Shown: positions 27,736-35,272 of the stretch, piece by piece
How the letters are laid out: each line of letters starts with the position of its first letter
Position numbering within the stretch: the stretch's first letter is position 1
Assembly (NCBI RefSeq): GCF_010731695.1
Contig: NZ_AP022586.1
Span: 2,728,001 to 2,792,000, forward strand
DNA length: 64,000 nucleotides
Direction: 5' to 3'
Source: Mycolicibacterium litorale
GTDB taxonomy: Bacteria; Actinomycetota; Actinomycetes; Mycobacteriales; Mycobacteriaceae
Position numbers and translations under genes: made by a program
Notes under the pieces: generated by a model
Seen by the model: the letters and a program-made list of their open reading frames with translations, nothing else
Databases searched by the model: none
What the model was told of the DNA's origin: nothing

Positions 27736-28637
27736 GCGAGCTGCCCGCCAAGGTCGACATCCGCGAGGTCTCGCTTCGCGACGGCCTGCAGATCGAGCAG
27801 CCGATCCCGCTGTCGGCCAAACTCGAGTTGCTCGAAGCGGTCGTCGCCACCGGTGTCCGCGAGGTCGAGGCCACCGCGTTCGTCTCACCGTCGAAGGTGC
27901 CCGCGCTGGCCGACGCGGCCGAACTCGCCGCCGAGCTGGCCAGATTCGATCAGGTCGAGTTCTCGGCGCTGGTGGCCAGCCCGAACGGCGCCAAACGGGC
28001 GATCGCGGCTGAGCTGCGCTCCATCGAGTACGTGGTGTCGGCCGCCGACGGGCACAGCCGGGCCAACGTCGGGCGGTCCAGCGCGGAGGCGACCGCGGTG
28101 ATCCCCGACATCGTCGCGATCGCCCACGACAGCGGCGCCACGGTCGAGGTGATCATCGCGACGGCCTGGGACTGCCCCTTCGACGGGCCCACCCCGCCGC
28201 AGCGGGTACTCGACATCGTGGACGCCGCAACCGGATTCGGCGTCGACCGGTTGGCGATCGCCGACACCATCGGCACCGCGACGCCCCGACGCGTCAGTGA
28301 TCTCGTCGCGCAGGTGCGCCCCCGCATCGCTGACCTGCCGCTGGGCGCCCACTTCCACAACACCCGCGGCGCGGGCCTGGCCAGCGCCTACGCCGCCGTC
28401 CAGGCCGGGATCACCCGCCTCGACGCCTCGGTCGGCGGTTTGGGCGGTTGCCCGTTCGCCCCGGGCGCGAGCGGCAACATCGCCACCGAGGATCTGGTCT
28501 ACCTGCTGCGCGACAGCGGTATCGACACCGACGTCGACCTTCAGGCCGCCATCGCCGCCGCCGTGGTCGCCCGCGCGGTCGTCGGCCACGACCTCCCCAG
28601 TGCGCTGCTGCGCGCCGGGGACCGGATCACCGGCTGA
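27732..28637 (+). CDS. Hydroxymethylglutaryl-CoA lyase-like protein
   Basis: 301 residues of the DRE-TIM metallolyase family. The substrate/metal loop REVSLRDGLQIEQ, the HFHNTRG metal His motif and the loop GGLGGCPFAPGASGN with its catalytic Cys are all present. HMG-CoA lyase splits 3-hydroxy-3-methylglutaryl-CoA to acetoacetate and acetyl-CoA; relatives cleave other 3-hydroxy-acyl-CoAs. Starts at GTG 27732, overlapping the CoA-transferase stop. With that gene it forms an activation-and-cleavage pair. Confidence 0.9.
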   Translation: MSELPAKVDIREVSLRDGLQIEQPIPLSAKLELLEAVVATGVREVEATAFVSPSKVPALADAAELAAELARFDQVEFSALVASPNGAKRAIAAELRSIEYVVSAADGHSRANVGRSSAEATAVIPDIVAIAHDSGATVEVIIATAWDCPFDGPTPPQRVLDIVDAATGFGVDRLAIADTIGTATPRRVSDLVAQVRPRIADLPLGAHFHNTRGAGLASAYAAVQAGITRLDASVGGLGGCPFAPGASGNIATEDLVYLLRDSGIDTDVDLQAAIAAAVVARAVVGHDLPSALLRAGDRITG

Positions 28638-28645
28638 GCGCGGAC

Positions 28646-29263
28646 ATGGCCCCGGAGTCGTCGACGCTGAGCAGCAAGGGCCGCCAGACCCGGTACGCCA
28701 TCGAGCAGGCAGCCCGGAAGCTGTTCGCCGAACGCGGTTTTCATGGCACCACGCTGGCCGACATCACCTCGGCCGCCGGCAAGTCGCCCGCGGTCTTCTA
28801 CCGCTACTTCGACGACAAGGAGGATCTGCTGGCCGCGCTGGCCCAATCCTTCCTGCACGACGTCGTCGCCCCGTCGCGTTCGGCTGTGCCGCTCCCCGCC
28901 TCCCCCGACGACGGCGACTTCTTCACCACCGTGGTCACCGGCTACTGGAACATCTTCAAGCAGAACATCGGCATCATGATCGCCGTCGCGCAGCTCGCCG
29001 CGGCCCAGCAGCGATTCGCCGAGCTGCAGAACGAGTTCCGCCGCTTCGGGATGGACGTCGTCGCCGCGTCGGTGCGCAATGCCCAGGAACAGGGTTACGG
29101 CGCCGATCTCAACGCGGAGCACACGGCGGCGGCGATCGCGCTGCTCTTCGAGAACTTCACCGTCGTCATGGTCGGCTCGTCGGGCCTCGGTCTGCAGATG
29201 AGTGACGCCGACGCGATCGCCACGCTGTCGACCATCTGGAAGAAGACGCTGTATGGCTTCTGA
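28646..29263 (+). CDS. TetR-family regulator within the catabolic operon
   Basis: 205 residues. Clear TetR DNA-binding domain: TRYAIEQAARKLFAERGFHGTTLADITSAAGKSPAVFYRYFDDKEDLL. It starts eight bases after the lyase gene and precedes the dehydrogenase, so it is encoded inside the operon it probably controls. The imperfect repeat at 24176-24193 is a candidate target. The ligand is likely an acyl-CoA intermediate (inference). Confidence 0.88.
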   Translation: MAPESSTLSSKGRQTRYAIEQAARKLFAERGFHGTTLADITSAAGKSPAVFYRYFDDKEDLLAALAQSFLHDVVAPSRSAVPLPASPDDGDFFTTVVTGYWNIFKQNIGIMIAVAQLAAAQQRFAELQNEFRRFGMDVVAASVRNAQEQGYGADLNAEHTAAAIALLFENFTVVMVGSSGLGLQMSDADAIATLSTIWKKTLYGF

Positions 29264-29272
29264 CCGCCGCCG

Positions 29273-29336
29273 CGCCGAGTGCACGGTTGTTGTGCGCAAA
29301 CCTCGAGTAGACCCGTCCACAACCGTGCAGTCGGCG
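29273..29336. repeat. Hairpin element A (18-bp arms)
   Basis: Arms at 29273-29290 and 29319-29336 match at 17 of 18 positions around a 28-base loop. It fills most of the 84-bp gap between the TetR and acyl-CoA dehydrogenase genes. The outer sequence CGCCGAGTGCACGGTT resembles the arms of elements B and C, so it is probably a diverged member of the same dispersed hairpin family. It may also act as a terminator or mRNA stabiliser. Confidence 0.7.
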
Positions 29337-29347
29337 TAAGGAGAGAC

Positions 29348-30586
29348 ATGGATTTCACCCTCCCAGAACACCTTCCGGGCGTTCTCGCGGACATGGACGC
29401 GTTCATCGAGGCGGAGATCAAACCGCTCGAACGCGAGCACATGCAGTACTTCGACCGCCACCGCGAATATGCCCGCACCGACTGGGAGAACGGCGGCATC
29501 CCGCAGCGCGCATGGGAAGACCTGCTCGACGAGATGCGCCGCCGCGCCGACGCGGCCGGCTGGCTGCGGTACGGGCTGCCCGAACAGTTCGGCGGGCGCG
29601 GCGGCTCCAACATCGACATGGCGGTGATCCGAGAGCATCTGGCGCACAAGGGTCTCGGCCTGCACAACGACCTGCAGGACGAGTCGTCGATCGTCGGCAA
29701 CTTCCCGCAGGTGATCATGATGGACCGCTTCGGCACCGATGCGCAGAAGGCCGAGTGGATCGAGGCGATGCTCACCGGTAAGCGGTCCATGGCCTTCGGT
29801 CTGACCGAACCGGACCACGGTTCGGACGCGACGTGGCTGGAGACCCGCGCCGTGCGCGACGGTGACGGCTGGGTCATCAACGGTAGGAAGCGGTGGAACA
29901 CCGGCGTGCACCGCGCCACCCACGACCTGATCTTCGCGCGGACCTCCGGCGAACCCGGACAAGCCCGCGGCATCACCGCATTCCTCGTGCCCACTGACGC
30001 ACCCGGTTTCGAGGTGCCGTACTACTGGTGGACGTTCAACATGCCCACCGACCACGGTGAGGTGGTGCTCACCGACGTCCGGGTGCCTGACGACGCGATC
30101 CTCGGCGAAGTGGACCGCGGCCTCGAAGTGGGCCAGACCTTCCTGCACGAGAACAGGATTCGCCAGGCCGCGAGCAGTCTCGGCGCCGCGCAGTACTGCA
30201 TCGACCGCGCCGTGGAGTACGCCGGACGGCGCACGGTGTTCGGCAAACCGCTCGCGGTGAACCAGGCCGTGCAGTGGCCGCTGGTGGAACTGCAGACCGA
30301 GGCGCAGATGGTGCGGCTGCTCGTGTACTACGCCGCCACCGAATTGGACCGCAGCCACCACATGGAGGTCTCCGACAAGGTCTCGATGGCGAACTACCGG
30401 GCCAACCGGCTGGTGTGCGAGGCGGCCGATCGGGCCATGCAGGTCCACGGCGGTGTCGGGTACAGCCGTCACGAACCGTTCGAGCACATCTACCGCCACC
30501 ACCGGCGCTACCGGATCACCGAGGGCGCCGAGGAGATCCAGATCCGCCGGGTCGCCCAGCGGCTGTTCGGGTTCGGGCGGAAGTGA
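29348..30586 (+). CDS. Acyl-CoA dehydrogenase family protein (ACAD10/11-, LvaC-like role possible)
   Basis: 412 residues. Core motifs: FGLTEPDHGSDATWLETRA, INGRKRWNTGV and the C-terminal MQVHGGVGYSRHEPFEHIYRHHRRYRITEGAEEIQ. AAGGAGAG precedes the start. Its neighbour, an APH-fold kinase, overlaps its stop (GTGA), followed by a small DUF6285-like protein. In levulinate catabolism LvaC (acyl-CoA dehydrogenase fold), LvaA (APH-fold kinase) and LvaB (small partner) convert 4-hydroxyacyl-CoA to 3-hydroxyacyl-CoA by phosphorylation and elimination. Human ACAD10/11 fuse the kinase and dehydrogenase domains. The same role is likely here but unproven; ordinary dehydrogenase activity is the alternative. 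Confidence 0.85.
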   Translation: MDFTLPEHLPGVLADMDAFIEAEIKPLEREHMQYFDRHREYARTDWENGGIPQRAWEDLLDEMRRRADAAGWLRYGLPEQFGGRGGSNIDMAVIREHLAHKGLGLHNDLQDESSIVGNFPQVIMMDRFGTDAQKAEWIEAMLTGKRSMAFGLTEPDHGSDATWLETRAVRDGDGWVINGRKRWNTGVHRATHDLIFARTSGEPGQARGITAFLVPTDAPGFEVPYYWWTFNMPTDHGEVVLTDVRVPDDAILGEVDRGLEVGQTFLHENRIRQAASSLGAAQYCIDRAVEYAGRRTVFGKPLAVNQAVQWPLVELQTEAQMVRLLVYYAATELDRSHHMEVSDKVSMANYRANRLVCEAADRAMQVHGGVGYSRHEPFEHIYRHHRRYRITEGAEEIQIRRVAQRLFGFGRK

Positions 30587-31542
30587 GCTCTGAACTCGAG
30601 GCGGTGTTGCGCCCGCTGCTGGGCGAGGTGACGGTGGAGAACCTGACCACGCTGACGGGCGGGGCGAGCCGCACCACATCGGCGTTCGACGCGGTGGCCG
30701 CCGACACGAGGAGCAGGCTGATCCTGCGCACCGGCCCGCCCGACGAGGTGCACGCCGGGATGGAACTCGAGGCGCGGGCGCAACAGCGCGCGGCCGCCGT
30801 GGGCGCGCCGGTCCCCCGCATCGTGACCGCCGACAACGACCCTGCGGCACTGGGTAATCCGTATCTGATCTGCGAGGCGATCGACGGTGAGACGATCGTC
30901 CGCCGTATCCACCGGTCACTCGACGACGCCGGACGCGCTCGGTTGCTCACCCAGTGCGCCGAGGCGCTGGCGGCCATCCACCGCGCCGATCCACGGGATA
31001 TCGGGCTGACCGAGACCGACCAGCTGGCCGAGTGGCGTGACCGCCTCGACGAAATGGGCGACAGTACCGCCACATTCGAATGGGCGTTCCGCTGGCTGGC
31101 CGCCCACCGACCGGCGCCGACGCCGCACCGGTTGGTGCACGGCGACTTCCGCATGGGCAATCTGATCGTCGACGGCACCGGCCTCGCCGCGGTCCTCGAC
31201 TGGGAGCTCGTCCATGTCGGTGAGATCTACGAGGATCTCGCGTGGTTCTGCATCAGGGCGTGGCGGTTCGGCGCCGCGGAACGGCTCGGCGCGGGCGGGC
31301 TGGGCAGTGTGGAGGACTTCCTCACCGCCTACGAGGCCGCCAGCGGCGAGACTTTGGACCGGTCGGCGTTTCGCTGGTGGCTGACCGTCGCCACGCTCCG
31401 GTGGGGCGTCATCTGCCGCTATCAGGCCGAACGCCACCTCAGCGGGCAGACGCCGTCGGTGGAACTGGCCGCGATCGGCCGCCGCGTCTGCGAGACCGAA
31501 TGGGATCTGCTCGACCTGCTCGAGGGCGGAGGACCGCGATGA
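30583..31542 (+). CDS. APH-fold phosphotransferase (LvaA-like acyl-CoA kinase candidate)
   Basis: 319 residues of the aminoglycoside-phosphotransferase/choline-kinase fold. The catalytic loop is RLVHGDFRMGNLIVDG (Asp base in HGD) and the metal-binding motif LDWELVHVG. An N-lobe pattern LTGGASRTTSAF fits nucleotide binding. Starts at GTG 30583 inside the dehydrogenase stop. Sitting between an acyl-CoA dehydrogenase and a small DUF6285-like gene, it is far more likely a metabolic kinase for hydroxyacyl-CoA than an antibiotic-resistance enzyme. Confidence 0.85.
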   Translation: MSSELEAVLRPLLGEVTVENLTTLTGGASRTTSAFDAVAADTRSRLILRTGPPDEVHAGMELEARAQQRAAAVGAPVPRIVTADNDPAALGNPYLICEAIDGETIVRRIHRSLDDAGRARLLTQCAEALAAIHRADPRDIGLTETDQLAEWRDRLDEMGDSTATFEWAFRWLAAHRPAPTPHRLVHGDFRMGNLIVDGTGLAAVLDWELVHVGEIYEDLAWFCIRAWRFGAAERLGAGGLGSVEDFLTAYEAASGETLDRSAFRWWLTVATLRWGVICRYQAERHLSGQTPSVELAAIGRRVCETEWDLLDLLEGGGPR

Positions 31543-31913
31543 CCGGACCCCAGTGGTTGTACGGCAGGCCGACCGCGGCCGAACTCGTCGCCGCGGTGGC
31601 GGACTTCCTCGACAACGACGTGCGGGCGGCCACCCGGCGGGATGGCCGGCCCGCCGACGCGGGGCAGGTGGGTTTCCACGCCCGGGTGGCGGCGAACGTG
31701 CTGCGCACCGTCGAGCGGGAACTCTCCGACACCACCGCCGGGGAGGCCGTCGCGGCGCTGACCGGTCTCGGCTTCCCCGACGAGGCCCAGTTGGCGGCCG
31801 CGATCCGCGCCGGAGAGCTCGACGGCCGGGAATCCGAGCTGCTGCCCACCCTGCGGACCCTGGTCGGACACCGGCTGGCGGTGGCCCACCCCGGCTATGA
31901 CCGGGTGGACTGA
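31539..31913 (+). CDS. DUF6285-like small protein (LvaB-like partner candidate)
   Basis: 124 residues, alpha-helical and acidic, with FLDNDVRAATRRDGR near the start and GQVGFHARVAANVLRTVEREL in the middle. No catalytic motif. Its ATG overlaps the kinase stop. Proteins of this size accompany APH-fold kinase and acyl-CoA dehydrogenase genes in many actinobacteria. The ~12-kDa LvaB protein is needed for LvaA kinase activity, so a kinase-partner role is a reasonable inference. The DUF assignment is from memory. Confidence 0.7.
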   Translation: MTGPQWLYGRPTAAELVAAVADFLDNDVRAATRRDGRPADAGQVGFHARVAANVLRTVERELSDTTAGEAVAALTGLGFPDEAQLAAAIRAGELDGRESELLPTLRTLVGHRLAVAHPGYDRVD

Positions 31914-31914
31914 G

Positions 31915-31946
31915 CCCGCGGTGCGATCACGTCCGGCGCACGCGGG
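31915..31946. terminator. Hairpin between convergent operon end and methyltransferase
   Basis: CCCGCG-g-TGCG (31915-31925) pairs with CGCACGCGGG (31937-31946), leaving one bulged G and an 11-base loop. No U-run. The convergent position supports bidirectional termination. Confidence 0.45.
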
Positions 31947-32559
31947 CCAGCCAAGCCGGTTCGTCGACGCGTGCCCCCACCGGCATTCCCAGCGCGTCGG
32001 CGTGCGCCGGGCCGACGACACCGCGGTAGGTGGTGGTGTCGACGGCCTCGACCCGCCAGCCGTCGGCGAACGCGGTCCGGATGTCGTCCTCGCTGACCTG
32101 CGGTCCGAAGCCCCGGCCTGCGTCGGAGAGCGCCAAGACGTGAACGACCGCGCCGGGGCGGCACACCTTGCGCAGGCTGTCCACGTAGCGCAGGCGATCA
32201 GCGGCGTCGAAGACGTGGAACAGCGCGCTGTCGACGACGGTGTCGAACCGCGCGTCCCCGTCGAGGCGCATGGCGTCGGCGACCTCGAAGCGGGCCGCCA
32301 CGCCGCGGTCGGCCGCGTTGCGCCGGGCCAACTCGATCGCTCGCGCAGAGAAGTCGATTCCCAGCACGTCGTGGCCCCGCTCGGTGAGCAGGATCGTGTG
32401 CTCGCCGGCGCCGCACCCGGCGTCCAGGACCGCCCCGCGGATGGCGCCGCGCCGTTCGAGTTCGACGATCGCGGGTTGCGGTTCGCCGATCACCCATGGC
32501 GGCGCCCCGCCGGCGTAGATGTCGTCGAACAGGGATTTCGGAGGTGTCGTCTCAGGCAT
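31927..32559 (-). CDS. Class I SAM-dependent methyltransferase
   Basis: 210 residues. The SAM-binding motif I VLDAGCGAGEHTILL is followed by GIDFSARAIELARRNA (motif II), FEVADAMRL and DTVVDSALFHVF. The pattern resembles small-molecule methyltransferases of the TehB/thiopurine type; substrate unknown. The start at ATG 32559 was chosen because a MerR-type promoter places the transcript start at or next to this ATG; an in-frame ATG exists at 32586 inside that promoter. Such control would fit a stress-induced detoxifying enzyme (inference). Confidence 0.85.
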   Translation of the reverse strand: MPETTPPKSLFDDIYAGGAPPWVIGEPQPAIVELERRGAIRGAVLDAGCGAGEHTILLTERGHDVLGIDFSARAIELARRNAADRGVAARFEVADAMRLDGDARFDTVVDSALFHVFDAADRLRYVDSLRKVCRPGAVVHVLALSDAGRGFGPQVSEDDIRTAFADGWRVEAVDTTTYRGVVGPAHADALGMPVGARVDEPAWLARVRRT

Positions 32560-32565
32560 GTCCGC

Positions 32566-32596
32566 AGTGTCGTACCTGAAGTGCACTTCAGGTCAA
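32566..32596 (-). promoter_or_regulatory. MerR/SoxR-type promoter with 20-bp perfect palindrome
   Basis: The palindrome ACCTGAAGTGCACTTCAGGT spans 32574-32593. On the minus strand it lies between TTGACC (-35, 32596-32591) and GACACT (-10, 32571-32566), with a 19-bp spacer. The long spacer and the palindrome placed inside it are hallmarks of MerR-family promoters. Its centre resembles the SoxR box (CCTCAAGTT/AACTTGAGG), matching 14 of 18 positions. The -10 is six bases from the methyltransferase ATG. It also lies 27 bp upstream of the divergent NTF2-like gene. No MerR gene is visible nearby. Confidence 0.6.
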
Positions 32597-32620
32597 CCCG
32601 CCGATCGGAAGGAATCCACC

Positions 32621-33052
32621 ATGGCCGGCCTGCCCGCTGACGCCCTCGACGAGGTGGCCGATCGACTGTTCGGCGCGATCGAACGCAGCGACACCGCCGC
32701 CGTCGAAGCGCTGTGGGCCGAGGATGTGCTGGTCTGGCACTCCGGGGACCGGCGGGACAACGACCGCGACCGCGCACTGCGGGTGATCTTCTGGTTGGTC
32801 GGCCACACCACCGAGCGGCGCTACGAGGTGCTCGACCGGCGCCTGTTCGGCGACGGTTTCGTCCAGCAGCACATCCTGCACGCCACCGGCAGCAACGGCA
32901 GCACGATCGCGATGAGGGTGTGCATCGTGATCGTCGTGCGTGCGGACGGTCTGATCACCCGGATCGACGAGTACTTCGACCCGGCCGAGATGGCGCCCCT
33001 GCTCGACGACACGCCCGAGAGGCGCGGCGCGGCGGACAAATCGCCCGAGTAG
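32621..33052 (+). CDS. NTF2-like (SnoaL-type) small protein
   Basis: 143 residues of the NTF2/SnoaL cone fold: an N-terminal helix pair ADRLFGAIERSDTAAVEALWAEDVLVWHS, then strands with RRYEVLDRRLFGDGFVQQH and the family-typical C-terminal IDEYFDPAEMAPLL. Members are isomerases, dehydratases or ligand binders acting on small hydrophobic molecules. CGGAAGGAA precedes the ATG. It shares the palindromic regulatory region with the divergent methyltransferase. Function unknown. Confidence 0.82.
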   Translation: MAGLPADALDEVADRLFGAIERSDTAAVEALWAEDVLVWHSGDRRDNDRDRALRVIFWLVGHTTERRYEVLDRRLFGDGFVQQHILHATGSNGSTIAMRVCIVIVVRADGLITRIDEYFDPAEMAPLLDDTPERRGAADKSPE

Positions 33053-33075
33053 GTCGCCGTCACGGGCTCAGCCGC

Positions 33076-33081
33076 TAGCAT
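33076..33081 (+). promoter_or_regulatory. Candidate -10 of a leaderless receiver gene
   Basis: TAGCAT, seven bases before ATG 33089; fits leaderless transcription. Confidence 0.5.
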
Positions 33082-33088
33082 CTGGCGC

Positions 33089-33490
33089 ATGGCAGCCCCG
33101 CCCCGATCGCTGCGGATCCTGGTCTACAGCGACAATCCGCAGACGCGGGAAGCGGTGCGGCTGGCACTGGGCAAACGGGTCCACCCCGAACTGCCCGAGC
33201 TGAGCTACCTCGACGTGGCTACCGCCCCGATGGTGGTCAAACAGCTCGACGCAGGTGGTTTCGACCTGGCCATCCTCGACGGCGAAGCCACGCCCGCCGG
33301 CGGAATGGGGCTGGCGAAGCAGATCAAGGACGAGATCGCCGACGCGCCGCCGATCCTGGTGCTGACCGGCCGGCCGGACGACGCCTGGCTGGCGTCCTGG
33401 TCGCGCGCGGAAGCGGCGGTCCCGCACCCGATCGACCCCATCCGGCTGGGCGACGCGGTGGTGTCGTTGCTGCGGCTCTCCGCGCAGTAG
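33089..33490 (+). CDS. Atypical single-domain response regulator (Rv3143-like)
   Basis: 133 residues: a receiver domain with no output domain. The expected phosphoacceptor is D64 (LAILDGEA) and the switch Thr is T93 (VLTGRP). The acidic pair is reduced to SD (S14-D15), and the conserved Lys before Pro is His (H113 in VPHPIDP). Loss of the Lys suggests non-classical or phosphorylation-independent signalling. It precedes nuoA as Rv3143 does in M. tuberculosis (there with a PPE gene between). No partner histidine kinase is nearby. Confidence 0.88.
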   Translation: MAAPPRSLRILVYSDNPQTREAVRLALGKRVHPELPELSYLDVATAPMVVKQLDAGGFDLAILDGEATPAGGMGLAKQIKDEIADAPPILVLTGRPDDAWLASWSRAEAAVPHPIDPIRLGDAVVSLLRLSAQ

Positions 33491-33651
33491 CCCAAGCCCA
33501 ATTGCCCTGCCGCGCTGCGGCATTCACGCATGGCGCGCTGCGGTCGACGCCGTGCGCCGCATTGGGAACCGATACTAACCAAATGTGTGGCGCAGATCCC
33601 AAACATGGCTAGGCTGTGGGTTAGCTCACATCGACAGCCCCGAGGGAGCGT
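33491..33651 (+). promoter_or_regulatory. nuo operon leader region with candidate -10
   Basis: 161 bp between the receiver gene and nuoA. TAGGCT (33610-33615) is the best -10 and would give a leader of about 30 nt ending in GAGGGAG at 33642-33648. The stretch 33565-33620 is locally AT-richer. No gene or terminator recognised. Confidence 0.45.
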
Positions 33652-34035
33652 TTGGCCGGTATGGACCTCTACACGCCGATCCTGGTACTCGGCGCCATCG
33701 CGGCGGTGTTCGCGGTGGTGTCGGTGGTGATCGCCGGGGTGGTCGGGCCGACCCGCTACAACCGGGCGAAACTCGAGGCCTACGAGTGCGGCATCGAGCC
33801 GCTGGCGCCCACCGGAGCCAACGCCCAGGCGACCGGCCAGCGTTTCCCGATCAAGTACTACCTGACGGCGATGTTGTTCATCGTCTTCGACATCGAGATC
33901 GTGTTCCTCTACCCCTGGGCCGTGGCGTTCGACAGCCTCGGGTTGTTCGCGCTGATCGAGATGCTGCTGTTCATGCTCACCGTGTTCGTGGCCTACGCCT
34001 ATGTGTGGCGGCGGGGGGGACTCAATTGGGACTAG
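33652..34035 (+). CDS. nuoA: NADH-quinone oxidoreductase subunit A
   Basis: 127 residues with three transmembrane helices. Membrane-arm subunit near the quinone site of complex I. Typical features: [18 protein letters not shown] with the loop Cys, then [26 protein letters not shown]. The start may be TTG 33652, five bases from GAGGG, or ATG 33661. It heads the fourteen-gene operon. The residues match M. tuberculosis NuoA closely. Confidence 0.95.
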   Translation: MAGMDLYTPILVLGAIAAVFAVVSVVIAGVVGPTRYNRAKLEAYECGIEPLAPTGANAQATGQRFPIKYYLTAMLFIVFDIEIVFLYPWAVAFDSLGLFALIEMLLFMLTVFVAYAYVWRRGGLNWD

Positions 34036-34580
34036 AGGAACGCCTCCCCGGCGGCATCCTGCTCTCGACGGTCGAGAAGGTCGCGGGCTACGTCCGTAGC
34101 GGTTCGCTGTGGCCCGCGACGTTCGGCCTCGCCTGCTGTGCGATCGAGATGATGGCCACCGCCGGTCCGCGGTTCGACATCTCACGGTTCGGGATGGAAC
34201 GCTTCTCGGCCACACCGCGCCAGGCCGACCTGATGATCGTCGCAGGCCGCGTCAGCCAGAAGATGGCACCGGTGCTACGGCAGATCTACGACCAGATGGC
34301 CGAACCCAAATGGGTGCTCGCGATGGGTGTGTGCGCTTCCTCCGGCGGGATGTTCAACAACTACGCGATCGTCCAGGGCGTCGACCACGTCGTCCCGGTC
34401 GACATCTACCTCCCCGGTTGCCCGCCGCGACCGGAGATGCTGCTGCACGCAATCATCAAGCTGCACGAGAAGATTCAGCAGATGCCGCTCGGCGTCAACA
34501 GGGACGAGGCCATCCGGGAGGCCGAACGGGCCGCGCTCGCGGTGCCCTCCACGATCGAGTTGAAGGGGCTCCTGCGGTGA
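34026..34580 (+). CDS. nuoB: NADH-quinone oxidoreductase subunit B
   Basis: 184 residues. Carries cluster N2, which reduces menaquinone: ligands in LACCAIEM (tandem Cys), VCASSGG and PGCPPRP. Starts at TTG 34026, overlapping the end of nuoA by ten bases; the resulting N-terminus (M)[23 protein letters not shown] matches M. tuberculosis NuoB. The overlap implies translational coupling. Confidence 0.96.
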   Translation: MGLEERLPGGILLSTVEKVAGYVRSGSLWPATFGLACCAIEMMATAGPRFDISRFGMERFSATPRQADLMIVAGRVSQKMAPVLRQIYDQMAEPKWVLAMGVCASSGGMFNNYAIVQGVDHVVPVDIYLPGCPPRPEMLLHAIIKLHEKIQQMPLGVNRDEAIREAERAALAVPSTIELKGLLR

Positions 34581-35272
34581 CGGAGGCAGACAACGCCACC
34601 CGCAACGGCACGGGCGACCCGGAGATCATCGGTGTGCGTCGAGGGATGTTCGGCGCCAAGGGCTCCGGCGACACCTCGGGGTACGGCCGCCTGATCCGGC
34701 CGGTCGCGCTGCCCGGCAGTTCACCACGTCCGTACGGCGGAGACTTCGACGCGGTGGTCGACGCTCTCGCCGACGCGCTCGGCCGCGACGGTTACGACGC
34801 GTCGGTCGAACGCGTCGTCGTGTACCGCGACGAACTGACGCTCGAGATCGACCGCGCGCAACTGCCCGTCGTGGCCAAGACGCTGCGCGACGACCCGGCC
34901 CTGCGGTTCGAACTGTGCCTCGGCGTGAGCGGGGTGCACTACCCCGGCGACGAAGGGCGCGAACTGCATGCGGTCTACCCGCTGATGTCGATCACCCACA
35001 ACCGGCGAATCCGGCTGGAAGTGGCCGCACCCGACGACGATCCGCACATCCCCTCGCTGTTCACCGTGTATCCGACCACCGACTGGCACGAGCGGGAGAC
35101 CTACGACTTCTTCGGCATCGTCTTCGACGGCCACCCGTCGCTCACCCGGATCGAGATGCCCGACGACTGGGTCGGGCATCCGCAGCGCAAGGACTACCCG
35201 CTGGGCGGTATCCCCGTCGAGTACCACGGCGCCCGGATTCCACCGCCCGACGAGCGGAGGGCCTACAACTGA
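34577..35272 (+). CDS. nuoC: NADH-quinone oxidoreductase subunit C
   Basis: 231 residues. 30-kDa-type subunit of the peripheral arm. The family signature [41 protein letters not shown] is present in full. Starts at GTG 34577 inside the nuoB stop (GTGA). The gene is separate from nuoD, unlike the fused nuoCD of enterobacteria. Confidence 0.95.
   Translation: MTEADNATRNGTGDPEIIGVRRGMFGAKGSGDTSGYGRLIRPVALPGSSPRPYGGDFDAVVDALADALGRDGYDASVERVVVYRDELTLEIDRAQLPVVAKTLRDDPALRFELCLGVSGVHYPGDEGRELHAVYPLMSITHNRRIRLEVAAPDDDPHIPSLFTVYPTTDWHERETYDFFGIVFDGHPSLTRIEMPDDWVGHPQRKDYPLGGIPVEYHGARIPPPDERRAYN

Noticed and set aside
28541..30919. Long minus-strand open frame (about 792 codons) opposite the dehydrogenase
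   Set aside because: No recognisable motif and a composition typical of antisense frames; the plus-strand genes are well supported.
30583..31542. Aminoglycoside resistance gene
   Set aside because: The fold is shared, but overlap with an acyl-CoA dehydrogenase and a small partner gene points to a metabolic kinase.
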